Source: Congeria kusceri
Taxonomy: Eukaryota; Mollusca; Bivalvia; Myida; Dreissenidae
Length of the DNA stretch: 64,000 bases
NCBI GenBank assembly: GCA_027627225.1
Contig: CM051029.1
Coordinates: forward strand, 27,216,548 to 27,280,547
Reading direction: 5' to 3'
In this document: positions 1 to 10,825 of the stretch, piece by piece
Layout of the letters: each line of letters starts with the position of its first letter
How positions within the stretch are numbered: the first letter of the stretch is position 1
Notes under the pieces: generated by a model
What the model saw: only the letters and a program-made list of their open reading frames with translations
The model's database searches: none
Told to the model about the DNA's origin: nothing
Program-made: the position numbers and the translations under genes

Positions 1-1391
1 CTGATGTTAGAGACACTGACAGTGTACTCAGTGTTCGAAATTAGAACAAGTCCGCAAGCCCTGCACTGGTAAATTTTGAAGCCCACTTGCTCAGATTCAG
101 GTGGGCTCAGGACTCACACAGACATGATACACAAATTAGCCAATGGCTACAAATGTCATCTGGCTAAAGAAATTTTCAATTGGCTACAACTTGTTCTTCA
201 TACAACCCTATAAAATGCCTCAAATTAGTAGAAATTCAATGTCAAATGGTAAATTATGCTTAAGAAAATTTTAAGCCAGGGTGAGCCCTGTAGGCTTGTA
301 ACACAGTGTCCGCAAAAACCGTCTGTCCGCCGGTCCTGACTGGTAAATTTAGTGCACTGACCGACGAAAAAATCCGATGACAATATTTACAATTCGCCGA
401 TCAATACCATCAATCATAAAACAAAGATAGCATTACAGACGTACTATTCAGCTATTATGTGACAATACAGACATATGTGAAATAACCTGGGCTTTTTCAC
501 AACAATTCGTAATATTGGAAAATTTGGCCCAATTCTATGACGGCGACTATACTATACCGATTTAGGTATCATACTAAATTGGAACATTCAAATTAATACA
601 TGGGTAATACACATAAATGTACATAAATAGTATACATACTAACTCTAAAAGCAATAATTAAAAGTATTTGACATTTAAATCACAAAATTTAATCCTATCC
701 CAACAGAGTTTAAACAATTATTGCAGCGTAATAAGTAAGCCGCCTTTGCCCGAGCCGTTAAAACACGTATTTGAATTTTGTTAACAATCATACGCGAGAA
801 AAATACTATTCAGTTTTCGCGAGGCACCTTCACTTTCGAAGTCAACAACAACAGTTACAAAATAAACACCACCATTTCGGCTATTTTAGAGGATTTTGCC
901 AAGTGATTTTGCTACATGATGAGAATGAAAATACAGAGAAAGTTAGAAATAACTTGAATGAGCCCTACTGACTTAAATGTTAGGTCTTGTGTGAAAGATA
1001 ACGGAATATGTATCACAAATGAACAGAGAACGGAAAAGCCTAAAGTTGTGTTGAAAACTTAAGTTAACTTTAAACATAACTATGATTATACAATCTAAAT
1101 AAAAAATATCAATTAGCACATCTACAATAGAAAAATAAAATTATCTGAACAGTTGCCTCATTTTTGTTGTGTTTTACAAGTTATTACTTTTTGTTAAGTC
1201 GGACTGACAGAAATTCATTCGCACAAATAATTAAAGCCAGTCAGACCGAATGACTGACAGATTTTTCAAGTTTTCGCGTACACTGGTAACATTTTCTAGC
1301 TTTCAAGTAACAATATACAAGAATTTGGGCTTGCCAGGCCAAACTGCTGATTTTGATGACTATGTACCATCACACCAAATAGGGCACCCAC
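1..1391. other. Left edge: eIF4A intron, no exon recognised
   Basis: This stretch lies downstream (in transcript sense) of the eIF4A exon ending at 1392, so it should be intron 4 of that minus-strand gene (third intron within the window's exon set). I looked for the next conserved eIF4A block (GGTNVR region) on the minus strand and did not find it, so the gene continues beyond base 1. The segment 25-340 has tracts resembling a degraded transposon end (CAGTGTTCGAAATT at about 31), but no matching opposite end was found. The rest is AT-rich with no recognisable coding. Confidence 0.5.
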
Positions 1392-1531
1392 CTGTTGAGC
1401 CAGCTCTCTGGTTGGCGCCAGGACGAGCGCCTGACATTCAGGGAAGTCCACTTTCAACTGCTCCAGAATAGCGATAGAAAACGTCGCAGTCTTGCCAGTG
1501 CCGGACTGTGCTTGCGCTATCACATCTCGTC
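1392..1531 (-). CDS. eIF4A: eIF4A coding exon 4 (Walker A and motif Ia)
   Basis: This is an internal exon of the DEAD-box RNA helicase eIF4A, which unwinds 5' UTR structure as part of the cap-binding eIF4F complex in the cytoplasm. Read on the minus strand, it begins after a TTTTTTCAG acceptor and ends at CAACAG|GTGGGT. It encodes residues 71-116 of the assembled protein: RDVI, the Walker A motif AQSGTGKT (residues 77-84), and motif Ia PTRELAQQ at the exon end. The two bases at its 5' end complete a glycine codon split with the exon ending at 2364 (IKG|RDV), which supports the join. AQSGTGKT and [12 protein letters not shown] are diagnostic of the eIF4A family. eIF4A-I/II fits better than eIF4A-III because of the FDDMNL context in the neighbouring exon. 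The DEAD box and helicase C-domain are outside the window. Confidence 0.95.
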
Positions 1532-1580
1532 CTGAAAAAAGTTACACAATTTTTGTGTTCTCGTTATTTTAGAAGCTCAT

Positions 1581-1820
1581 CTGGGCCCAGTTGCTCAAAA
1601 CTTTAACGGACAATTAAGCTAACAGTCGCTTACTTTTGGATGAAGTTTTTGATGTAAATTAAATGTTAAAATTTGTATTTAGTTTAAATAAATTGAAATG
1701 CTCAAATAATTGTCAAATGCGTCATAAGCACGTTGCTTGTAATATTAGTTGTATTTACATCTAAAGTTAACAGGCTGTAAGCTTAACCGGCCGTTAAAAC
1801 TTTTGAGCAACTGGGCCCTG
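1581..1820. mobile_element. MITE-like inverted repeat, 240 bp, in eIF4A intron
   Basis: The left end GGGCCCAGTTGCTCAAAA (from 1583) is repeated as its exact reverse complement at 1801-1818, giving roughly 18-bp perfect terminal inverted repeats. The adjacent interior also pairs loosely (TTTAACGG against CCGTTAAA). The centre is AT-rich and non-coding. It lies in the intron between the eIF4A exons at 1531 and 2364. No clear target-site duplication could be called. Confidence 0.7.
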
Positions 1821-2042
1821 GTCAACATCACGATGTCACATTCTATTTAATGTTATAATGAAAACTGGGGAAAAGGTTACCAAATTCTTTGACACTATAA
1901 TTGAGAGTTGATCTTTTTTTTCGGAGTTGGAATATGCAAAAATTGTGTATTTCACTTTAAAAAAACATAACAAATTTCTATCCATAGCTTGAACATTTAC
2001 AGGAAAGAAATTTAAGTACATGCACTGATTATTAATACTAGA

Positions 2043-2411
2043 CAACTTAAGATACCTTTGATGCATGGTAAAATAGTCCTAGCATGGAGTATACGTTTCA
2101 AAATATCGACTCAAAATATCTTTGATGCACGTTAATATTCGCCTGCGCCTGGATGGCTGATGATTAGGCGTATAGTGTGTCAAAATATCATATTCATAAT
2201 CAACTCAAGATACCTCGGATGTATGGTAAAATGGCCTGACTCTGAATGGCTGAGGCGTACACTGTGTCAATACATCAACTTAAAATACCTTTGATGAATG
2301 GTAAAATGGCTGGAGCCTGGATGGCTGAGGCGTACACTGTGTCAATACATCAACTTAAAATACCTTTGATGCATGGTAAAATGGCTCGAGCCTGGATGGC
2401 TGATGGCTTCT
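2043..2411 (-). repeat. Tandem copies of an eIF4A exon 3'-end plus its splice donor
   Basis: Five tandem units of about 75 bp (one spacing near 94 bp) run from 2043 into the genuine exon. Each unit contains, in minus-strand sense, the last ~36 bases of the exon (ATCCAGGCT...ATCAAAG) followed by the splice donor and ~38 intron bases. Only the rightmost copy is the real exon end (donor at 2363). Decoy donors keeping GT are seen in the copies near 2288, near 2213 and near 2055. The copy near 2119 has AT in place of GT. Reading past the true donor gives IKGILS followed by TGA, so use of a downstream decoy would introduce a premature stop. Confidence 0.85.
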
Positions 2412-2496
2412 CAAAACCATAGGCGTATATTCCTCTAAGGAGCTCCTCACGGAGATTCATGTCATCAAAGTTGTCCACCACCTGGTCCCAGTTGCT
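2364..2496 (-). CDS. eIF4A: eIF4A coding exon 3 (Q-motif exon)
   Basis: This 133-bp minus-strand exon follows a TTTCTTTGCAG acceptor and ends ATCAAAG|GTATTT. It encodes residues 26-69 plus the first base of a split glycine codon. It contains [15 protein letters not shown], typical of the eIF4A-I/II N-terminus, and the Q-motif region GFEKPSAIQ followed by RAILPCIK. In DEAD-box helicases this region contacts the adenine of ATP. Phase is compatible with both neighbouring exons. Its 3' end and donor have been tandemly copied into the following intron (see the 2043-2411 entry). Confidence 0.96.
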
Positions 2497-2984
2497 CTGC
2501 AAAGAAATAAACAGTTTAATGGTTTAAGTCCCTTTATGTTATTATAGTGATGTTTTTTTCAGTCCTTTGTGAATGGGGCTGGGACTTGAATTGTGAAATC
2601 ATATTTTTCAAAAAGATTTCAACCTTATGTGTTTGAAGTTATCGTGATTAAATTACACAATGTTGTAACCAGTTTATATTAAATCTGTACATATTATATG
2701 CCATAAGATAAAAACATAGTAAACAGTCTAGAAGAAAAACCTGTGAATTGGACGAAACTGAAGTAGACAAACACTTCCAGTCAAACATATAAAGATCTTT
2801 TTTTATTTTGTGAATGGGAGCGAATTTCGTCACCAAATCGGCATGAAAAAGACACTATTATAATATGTACTTTTTCCAAAGATTTTTGAAACATGTGGAT
2901 TTGTCGCCTTACAACACTAAAGCAATTTAAAAGCAGAATTTTAATCGATTACTTTGACAAGTATCATAAAGTGTGACAAGTTAC

Positions 2985-3030
2985 CTCAATAACTCCATCC
3001 TGGACCTCCTGAAGTTTTTCCTCTTGAGGC
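2985..3030 (-). CDS. eIF4A: eIF4A coding exon 2 (short N-terminal exon)
   Basis: This 46-bp minus-strand exon lies between a TTTTGTAG acceptor and the donor GAG|GTAACTTG. It encodes PQEEKLQEVQDGVIE, equivalent to the variable N-terminal segment that precedes SNW in eIF4A. Its first base G completes an arginine codon begun by CG at the end of the first coding exon at 9386, and its last codon ends on a whole-codon boundary before SNW. These two phase matches are the main evidence, because the N-terminus itself is poorly conserved. Confidence 0.88.
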
Positions 3031-3746
3031 CTACAAAATGCAGAGAAAAGTTTCTTAATTGGCTGCTTACACGTATACATCTTATGACTCTTATTCTACA
3101 ATAATTTATATCATAACTTAAATATGGTTGGGTAATAACAGCGATGGTTTGGAATACTATAACTTCATCTAGGGAAAGATCTAGGATCACAAAAAGTACA
3201 GGGTGCTGCTAAAAAGGAGCAGGGTGGATGGATAAACCAGTTTGTTGACATTTTCTAATATTTTGTCCAGGATTTTCATGAGTTTAATGCTTCTGTTTAA
3301 GGTTTTTAAGCATTGCATATTCCTTTGTCATTGAATATTTGCAAAAATATATTAAATTTCAAAAGATATTCAGCATTTCTGTGTTGAGGAGCCAAGAGGG
3401 GCAGCAGGGGGGGAACCAAAAAGGAGCAGGGTGCTGCGCCCTGCTATATTGCCCTAGGTCTTTCATCTTATCATTTCATCATTATTCACAATAGTTTTTT
3501 GGAAGGACTTGCCCCTTTGGCATAGACATTACAATTTCTACTTGACCAAATCCTCCTGAACTTTCCAAAATGAGGAAATAAAATCAAGACATTAATAAGA
3601 ACTTAAAATTATATTGTTGATCAAGTTCATGTAGTCATATGGAAAGAAAATCTGGTGATAATGATGTATTTAGTGAAAAATTTCTGGACAATGTTGTATT
3701 TTTGGTAAATAAACTTTTAATTTCATAATTTTGTATCTTTCTTATA
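3031..3746. other. eIF4A intron 1, distal part, no gene seen
   Basis: AT-rich intron sequence. A short motif (AAAAAGGAGCAGGGTG) occurs twice, near 3211 and 3418. The second occurrence lies in a small palindromic context (GGTGCTGCGCCCTGC). I see no coding. Confidence 0.5.
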
Positions 3747-3752
3747 CTTGCC

Positions 3753-4635
3753 CAGTGTTCTGGCGAGGTATCACGAAAGGTGAGACATTTGTCTCGCACC
3801 TCATGAAAAATATTGGGCCATTTCCAATTTTTTTGAGACACTAACAAAATACACCTATAAGTTCCTACAAATGATAAAATCAAAAACAATATTTATTTAC
3901 CTTGACTTTATGTGTCAGTGGTTGGTATGACTTGAGCCAGCAGAAACACGGTTATTTTTTATTAACTGTTCAACACAAATAACTGATATAACTAATAAAC
4001 TTAAAGTCAGTGATTTTCTATGGAAAAACGTTATTCTTTTTGTGCTTAATACAAAGTGAACACGTCATAGAATTTCCTTCAACATTATAGGCAAGCCAAC
4101 TGTGCTCTTTTAACCAAGAATTTTGGCATTTTCGTTTAGGTTTTTACGTCAACATGGTCAAATTCGTGACATTGGCACTTTATTAATAGGGCTGCAGGCA
4201 GGATGCGAAGCGACAGCCAGACTCGTATCGTTACCAATGAACTCTTATGTTTTGATGTTTTGCGAGGAGAAATTACTCAATAACCTTCGAGGCGTTTTTT
4301 CTTAGGTGACCCAGTAGATGACTCCATCTTGGAAAACAAAACGAATACACTTTGATACTGAGTTAAACCTGGGAACATATTGTGTTATCGATTGGCTTAG
4401 ATTGTTGCGCCATATTTAATTAAACCAATCAGGAAGAAGATTTCAATCGGACGTTTGATTCGTACTCTGTACACTTTGAGACAATTGATATTCGTCCCCA
4501 AATTGTTTCGCATATTTGACGATTCGTCCCATGAAATTTTGTATGCGACAAAAATCGTTACTAGATATATTTTTTTGCGACATTTGTGAAAAATAAGTGA
4601 TAAAATCGCAATATCGCGGCCTCACCAGAACACTG
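3753..4635. mobile_element. DNA-transposon-like element, CAGTGTTCTG ends, 6-bp TSD
   Basis: This 883-bp element starts CAGTGTTCTGGCGAGG and ends with the inverted CCTCACCAGAACACTG. The hexamer CTTGCC immediately flanks it at 3747-3752 and again at 4636-4641, a target-site duplication. No transposase-like reading frame is seen, so it is non-autonomous. It shares its terminal ten bases and TSD length with the element at 21357-22104. CAGTG-type ends occur in hAT elements, but a 6-bp duplication is shorter than the usual 8 bp, so the superfamily is left open. Confidence 0.82.
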
Positions 4636-4641
4636 CTTGCC

Positions 4642-5189
4642 TTTTTTGGCAGACAGGTTAAAATTTTGCCCAAATAGGTTTTTACTAGTGCACGGCTTCG
4701 GGCAAGTGGGTTATTTCGAAGACTGTTTCATATCCTGGCCACTTCTCTGAGACTCATTAATGGCTGATTATTGGCATATGCCAAGTATGTTCTACTTTTT
4801 AGACGGCGAACATAAATTTTCCGAAAGTGAAAAAATATATTATAATTAGGATTTTTTTTACCGATGGGGGACGAAACGTTCAAATTTTCGAAATATTTGG
4901 AGTACGAATATAATAATTTGCTCGGTAAGTCTGTTTACTTCCGTGAAACTGCTTTTTGTTTTTGACGGTATCACACGATGATTGCAGATCGAGATCAACA
5001 AATTGTTCCGGAATTTCACGGACTATTTTTTTAAGCAAGGCGTCCGCCGCTGTTTATGTACATGTATGCCATGTAAAACCCGTGTTTTCTACAAAAAGAG
5101 TGCGAAATGTCTGCTGAAACATGACGTCACGTTCCACGCATGAAAAGCGTGCGTGTACCGATCATGTGCTTTACTAAATATAGGTCTTT
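4642..5189. other. eIF4A intron 1, unassigned sequence
   Basis: Non-coding AT-rich sequence between two repeats. No feature can be supported. Confidence 0.4.
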
Positions 5190-5610
5190 AAAGACATTGG
5201 GTGTCCTAGTTTCCCGTCAAAGGAATGTTAATCCCATGCATGATTTTTGCAGGCAGAAATCCTGTTATTGTGGTCAGTGAAGTGTTTAAAGTTTGAGGGT
5301 CGTCTCATAAATCTGTACTAGTATCCAAAATTGAACAAAAAGCTTGGTACAGCAAATGGAGAAAAAAATAGGTAAATTATAAACAAATTGGCGTGGTTTT
5401 TCCATGCAAATTTACTTATTGGTAGAAAAAAAATTAGCACGTGATTTTTAGTTCGTAAATTGTAGAATTTATTATATATTGTAAACTCTAATAATGCTCA
5501 ACATGTTTCATAGAAGGCCCTTAAAATGACTTGTCCATTTGTTAATATTACCGTTAGAAGTACAGTTATTCATGGAAAGAATGAAACATGAGAAAATCAA
5601 CACTGTTTTT
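5190..5610 (+). repeat. Dispersed ~420-bp repeat, copy 1
   Basis: This segment matches 42440-42860 in the same orientation along its whole length. Shared blocks include GGTGTCCTAGTTTCCC, ATGCATGATTTTTGCA, GAGGGTCGTCT, TTTTTAGTTCGTAAATTGT and AGTACAGTTATTCATG. The copies differ by many substitutions and small indels, so they are old. No ends, coding capacity or target-site duplication could be fixed. It lies just left of the element at 5705. Confidence 0.8.
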
Positions 5611-5704
5611 AACCATAGAGTGACATTTGTCTTTAACATTTGACGTGCAGACACGATGTGCACGAGGAAAATTTCCCGCCATTTTTGCAAGAACAAAGCA
5701 TGTA

Positions 5705-7064
5705 CAGTACAGCTCACGCGAAACCAACAAATTCCGCGATCCGCGGCGTTCAAAGGCAGCGAGTCGACGTGGAGTCTACCATCATAGCCGCGTTTGTTCG
5801 CCGAGGAAATCCGCGTCTGTTTGCCGCGGCAATCCGCGTCTGTTCGCCGAGGAAATCCGCGGCATGATGCCGAGGCATCCCGCGTATCACCTTGTTAAAT
5901 AATTCAATTACATGTACATGTATATTCCGAAACAATTACTTTTACTGTGTTGTTGTTTTCAAAGTACAGTGTACGTAAAACTTGCCGTAATTCGATTTAA
6001 AACCCGTTTTTGCGACATTCTCAAGTGATACATAAAATTTACATTTTTATATTGTTGCAGTTGTTGTGATATCAATATTTTCTGTGGTAAAATTTTGTGT
6101 TATGAAAAAATATATAGCATTTGGCACCGGTTCACAATAATCTAATTGTTATAAGTGTATTATTTGGTAAATTTATGTCACGTAAACATTATTATAGATT
6201 TTCGACACCGACTGCTAAAAATAACTTTGTTACTAGGCGTTCGCTACAGCGTACACGTGTTCTTTGCTCCGAATTAGTATTGGGGAATATAGTATAGAAA
6301 TTTCATCATTTCTAAAAATAATTCAAGAACGCGCAATAATATTCATGTGAACTTTACAATCCGCAAATGACAAAGCAGATATACAGATAACGCGAGGTCA
6401 GCCGAAATTCAGTGGGTGGAGCGTCATTGTCGACAAAGTCAGCGTTTGATAAATTGATCGTTTTGCAACTGATATTGATCAAGATACGAAACTTATATCA
6501 GAGGGCAATTTAATTTGCTTTAAGTTGGTGTTAATACTTATTTTGACATGATGAACTTTTAAAATGTAAATACAAGACGTGCAGGACGCAAAGTAGCCGT
6601 TTTCGCACATAGATGTTGTTTTCGCCAACATGTTTGAGCTGAGATAATTAGCAGTTTGAAGCCACGTCAAGAACCAAGATTTAATTGTACCAATAACTTT
6701 AAATGTTGTTTTGTTAGCGATGACAATGATCTCCTAATTATAACATATTGTTTGAACATGCCTATATGCAGACAGTACAGTTACACACTATACATGTACA
6801 TTGTACATGTATAAAGTGTAAAATTTCTCCTCGGTGTCCCGCCGCGTGAATGGACACGGCGGCAATCCGCGGATTGATGCCGAGTGCCTCGGCGATTCGC
6901 CGTGGCGTGCGGCATTTCGCCGCGGCAGAAAAATTATGTCCGTGGCGTAGCCGAGTGTTTTGTTGCCTCGGCGATTCGCCGTGGCGTGCGGCATTTCGCC
7001 GCAGTAGAAAAATTATGTCCGCGGCGTAGCCGAGTGTTTTGTTGGTTTCGCGTGAGCTGTACTG
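5705..7064. mobile_element. TA-flanked inverted-repeat element with GC-rich subterminal repeats
   Basis: The ends are CAGTACAGCTCACGCGAAAC... at 5705 and its reverse complement ending at 7064, about 27 bp perfect, each bounded by TA (5703-5704 and 7065-7066). TA duplication and a CAGT start suit the Tc1/mariner group. Inside each end lies a cluster of GC-rich repeats built on CGCGG, CCGAGG and CGGCGAAAT motifs (about 5725-5885 and 6830-7035), in contrast to the AT-rich centre. A short unit (GCCTCGGCGATTCGCCGTGG and flank) is directly repeated at about 6892 and 6964. There is no transposase ORF, so it is non-autonomous. It sits in eIF4A intron 1. Confidence 0.85.
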
Positions 7065-7066
7065 TA

Positions 7067-8665
7067 TATAATATAAATATATTTTAATCAAGATCTTTAC
7101 AATTCACCAATTATCCAGTCAGTACTATGTTCAACAGCTGTAACGATTAAAACAGTGTTAAAACACTAAATACATGCCCATATTAATTAATCGAATAAAA
7201 AAGGCTCCATCAGTAGATAGAGTGTAACCTAAAGATTCGAGAACGACGAGAATAGTGGGTTTGGACATGATGTCACTGTGCGAATGTGATGCGCACTGGA
7301 CATAAACATCCGGAAAAAATCATTACTTTCAGTTTCGCAACAACAATGATGCTTTTGCTTTTAAAAGGCTAGAGGTATGCCGTTCAAACGGTGATATTTC
7401 GCTTATTTCATTTCGTTTAAACGTGTACAAAAAATTGAAAACATCTTAGCCTTAAATTTCATAGCTAAAATGCACCAGATAACGTCATTTGACACATGCC
7501 GCAAAAAAATTTGACGTACGGAGGGGATACCCCTCCCTAACCCACCCCTCTCGGGACGGGGACGCCAAAAAAATCCTGCGGAAGGCACTGGATGTATATT
7601 TTCAGGTGGCATTTGTAACAAATAATATGATTAGTAACAAGATCTTCTTGCGGGCACATCGAAACGAGGATGTGGGGACAGACAGCTTTGTCTCATAGAC
7701 ACTTAACAGAAAGTCATGGTTGCATTTTGTTAATGACATATATTTTCGCGACACGAGAATTTATTTGCCTTGTATTTTGTTTCTGTCAATAATTTAACAC
7801 ACACTAGCAGTTCAGTTTATATCTGATAAATTTCATATATACATGAAGATTTAGCATTTACACACAGTTGAATATTTTTAATAAGAATTAAGACTTAATA
7901 AGAATCCAGACAATTAACGTCATATTATTTGGACTTTTCTCTTCATATAGTTAAATTTAACGTTTTTCGAGACCTCACAGCAATTATTTTCAAAATTTGC
8001 GTTGTGTGGTTAGATTAAGCTCGTTTTGCAAGGTCTGAGATCGGGCAGTTGTGGATTCCAGTCCTGCACAGGTTAACTCGTCTTCTTTTAAAACGGCATC
8101 TCACTTTACATTTTGTAAATCCATACAAGTATACAACTTTGTGGTAAAATCGATTTTAATGATGCCGTTAAAACATTGGTAATAATAAAACAGTTTATAC
8201 CATGTTTGACGTCTTATTCTAACTTCAGATAATAGTGTGTTTTAATGTTGATATTGTTATTAATTATAAATTGCTAATGGGAAATCGTTCGTTGTGTTAA
8301 GATTTGAACACTTTATTTTTTCTTCGACCTGCCATGTTCCCCAAAAATTTTGGTAAACCAGAAAATAAAAAAGGACTGGCCTTAAATTAACCAACAGATG
8401 CATGAACGCTCAATTGCTAAACACATTCTTCCTTTACAACTTTAACGAAACTATGAAACTGCCACTTCGTGTGCATGTTCTAATTAAGTTGTTGTTAACA
8501 GATAACAGACCAGGTATTCGTTTTCTTCAGCATTACATGTTCATTGTCATGTACATAACATGTAAACAAACAAACAAGTCATGTGACATGTACAAACTGT
8601 AATTAAAACATTGAAACTAAACCCTGTAGTGGTAGTGTCAAATACAGAAAAGAAAAATACAGAAT
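7067..8665. other. eIF4A intron 1, mostly unassigned
   Basis: No exon is recognised. A GC-rich patch at 7510-7565 (GGAGGGGATACCCCTCCC) can fold locally. Around 8005-8075 there is a degraded tRNA-like stretch (TGGTTAGATTAAGCTCG... GGATTCCAGTCCTG), perhaps an old SINE head. Everything else is AT-rich. Confidence 0.45.
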
Positions 8666-8667
8666 TG

Positions 8668-8870
8668 AGGTCGCGATGGCGTAGTGGATATGGTGTCCGC
8701 CTAGCGATCGGGTGGTCCCGGGTTCGAGCCTCACTCTGGGAGCGTACTCAAGATCTCCCCCAGACACCAAGTACTGGTTCTACCCAGGAAACGGACTCGA
8801 GAGTGTCTCAATAAGCCTTAGCTTTCGATGCAATCGAGCTTAAATAAATAGGTTTAAACTAAATACAGAA
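8668..8870 (+). mobile_element. tRNA-headed SINE
   Basis: The head has a polymerase III A box (TGGCGTAGTGG, 8678-8688) and B box (GGTTCGAGCC, about 8720-8729), as in a tRNA gene. No clean acceptor stem closes the head. The body runs AGTACTGGTTCTACCCAGG... GAGTGTCTCAATAAGCC and ends in an A/T-rich tail of AAATAAATA type. This is the layout of a tRNA-derived SINE, which is mobilised by a LINE. Its body differs from the SINEs at 36829 and 51985, so it is a separate family. Subfamily not assigned. Confidence 0.75.
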
Positions 8871-9385
8871 AAACAATACTATAGCCTATAGGCATTATTA
8901 ACAATAATTTACTTCAATTGTTTTTAACTCATATTATTTCTTATTTATATTCGAATTCATTCCAGGAAATGTGTGAATACTGCAAAGATAGTGCTAGTCA
9001 AAAATTCACATTATTCAATTTCATTTTCAGGGAAAAATAACTTGTATAAAAATTTCGAAGAATTCACATAGAATTGTCTTCAGCCTTAACAGTCAGTGTA
9101 TCCATTTACACCATTGTACAGTGATATAACTTTGTCAATTAACTCCACTTATAACATTCGAAATAAAACTAATTCCATATGTTTCCAACATAGTGAAACA
9201 CACGTGCTCAATGAGTGACGTCCGCCATGACACCGGCTATGAGGGTTGAGCAAAAATATCAAAATTTAAAGCAAAACGACTATCCACGTGAATTAAGAAT
9301 TTTCCAAACTGTACATCTAAACAACTCGTACACTTTTCTCCTGAAGTAAACACGTTTTTCGACAATGATCATTCATAAAACTTAC
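8871..9385. other. eIF4A intron 1, proximal end
   Basis: AT-rich intron sequence leading to the first coding exon of eIF4A. No other feature seen. Confidence 0.45.
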
Positions 9386-9414
9386 CGTTCTGTATCAGCG
9401 GTATAGTTGGACAT
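9386..9414 (-). CDS. eIF4A: eIF4A first coding exon with start codon
   Basis: On the minus strand ATG at 9414-9412 opens MSNYTADTE plus two bases (CG) and is followed by an ideal donor, GTAAGT. The leftover CG joins the first G of the exon at 3030 to give CGG (Arg) and then PQEEKLQ..., so the phase fits exactly. This start was chosen because it is the only upstream ATG with a good donor in the right phase and because it lies beside a promoter-like region. The implied first intron is 6.4 kb and carries at least four repeat insertions. The eIF4A N-terminus varies, so the amino acids alone would not identify it. Confidence 0.82.
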
Positions 9415-9438
9415 GTTCTTGCTAAAAGTAGCGCGAAT

Positions 9439-9477
9439 AAAGGAAAGAGTCACGGACTGGATCACCCACCGGAAGTG
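9439..9477 (-). promoter_or_regulatory. Probable eIF4A promoter: ETS-type site and TOP-like tract
   Basis: On the minus strand, 25 bases upstream of the ATG, lies CTCTTTCCTTT (9449-9439). This cytidine-led pyrimidine run has the form of a 5' terminal oligopyrimidine motif. Just upstream, ACTTCCGGT (plus-strand ACCGGAAGT, 9468-9476) is a canonical ETS/GABP core. Both are common in translation-factor promoters. The transcription start at about 9449 is inferred only. Confidence 0.45.
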
Positions 9478-10825
9478 TCCAAAACTTCATTAATTTTTAA
9501 GTGTTTCAATCGAAATTGATTTAAAAACATATTTTGTTGTTACTGGTACTTAATCTGTCGATTATACAAAATAATTTGTTAATAAAATCATGCCAATGTT
9601 TTGGGACTATATTTTTGAAAAGCTGTTTAATTATTAATGACGTCATATGTGGGAGTAGTTGACGGGGAGCAACTCCCCGTGCATTTTACTCACAAAAATT
9701 GTTTGCTTACCTCCCTTACACTGTATTTCGCAATACAATACATAGATTTTTTTTGGTCTTTATTTTATAAAAGAAGCAACTATATTTCATAACCGGAAAA
9801 TTATATTCGCGAACTGCTGACATTCCACTTATATTACTCAGAAACTTTCGCACAGTGTTGATATACAAGTGATCCCTACTCCTACTCCTAAATTTGAATA
9901 ATGACGTTTACCGAATATATATAGATTACTAGACATTAATAATTTGTTCGATGTTTTTGAAAGTCAGAACATGTAAGCGATATAGAACATGATATTTAAA
10001 CTCAATTTTAAAAGAACGTGTTATTATTTCAGCATTGCAAACATATGAGCCATGGGCGCAAGTGGTTTCGAATTGTGACGCTGCCCCTTTCATTCGATCT
10101 CGAAGAATGCACGAATTATAACGAATTACGCATACTAAATCGGTGTAAATAATTATAATAGCTAAGTTTATTTTGTATACATGAGTGGCATTTGATTGAG
10201 TAGCAATTTGGACACTACCCATACACATTTAAATTTAACTTCGTAGTTCTGTACCGAAACGCAGTATGGCCCGTCACCCTTGCCTTACTAACCAAGATCT
10301 ATCAATAACAAATGTTTGTTAATAGATCTCTGGTCATGCTCGAAACGAGGTACGATTTGTGTTGAATAATTGCAATTTCCAGCTATATAATGTTTACCGA
10401 CAAAACAACTTGCCATTGAACACAGGTGGCACAGTCAGAGGTTTACATACCCGGTATACGAGTATTTCGCGGGAAAGAATCAGAACAAAATAGCATGGCG
10501 CTGCACCCTGCTACATCTTGGTTATAATAAATGCTGAATATCGAAGTAGTGAACTATTATGAGGTCCGCGGTCACCAGGCGTAACAGGTCAAATGACTCG
10601 ACTGACCAGTTGTGCTTTCGTGAGAAGGCATTCAGCAAGTACCGATAATTAATAGTGACTTGTACAATAGGTGGAAGACGTTGTTCGAATGTTGGCGTTC
10701 TTGTTTACCCAGTGAACACGAGGAACTCACCAAAATAACTCGCGGTGTTACAACATTAACTCCGAACCGTCAAAGATAATTGTAATCCACGACGTACAAA
10801 AGAAGATACAACATATTAATCTGTC
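9478..10825. other. Intergenic, no gene recognised
   Basis: Sequence between the eIF4A promoter and the first hairpin element. It contains a short palindromic repeat at 10295-10329 (separate entry). Open frames here (for example minus strand 9929-10228) show no family resemblance. Confidence 0.5.
10295..10329. repeat. Short palindromic repeat, copy 1 (AGATCTAT...ATAGATCT)
   Basis: AGATCTATCAATAACAAA followed by TGTTTGTTAATAGATCT forms an imperfect 35-bp palindrome. Its reverse complement is nearly identical to 18901-18936, so the two copies are in opposite orientation. Confidence 0.7.

Noticed and set aside
771..971. Small frame near the left edge
   Set aside because: No similarity to the next expected eIF4A exon and wrong strand.
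5627..7091. Arginine-rich frames in the GC-rich clusters
   Set aside because: They arise from CGCGG repeats of a non-coding transposon and appear on both strands.
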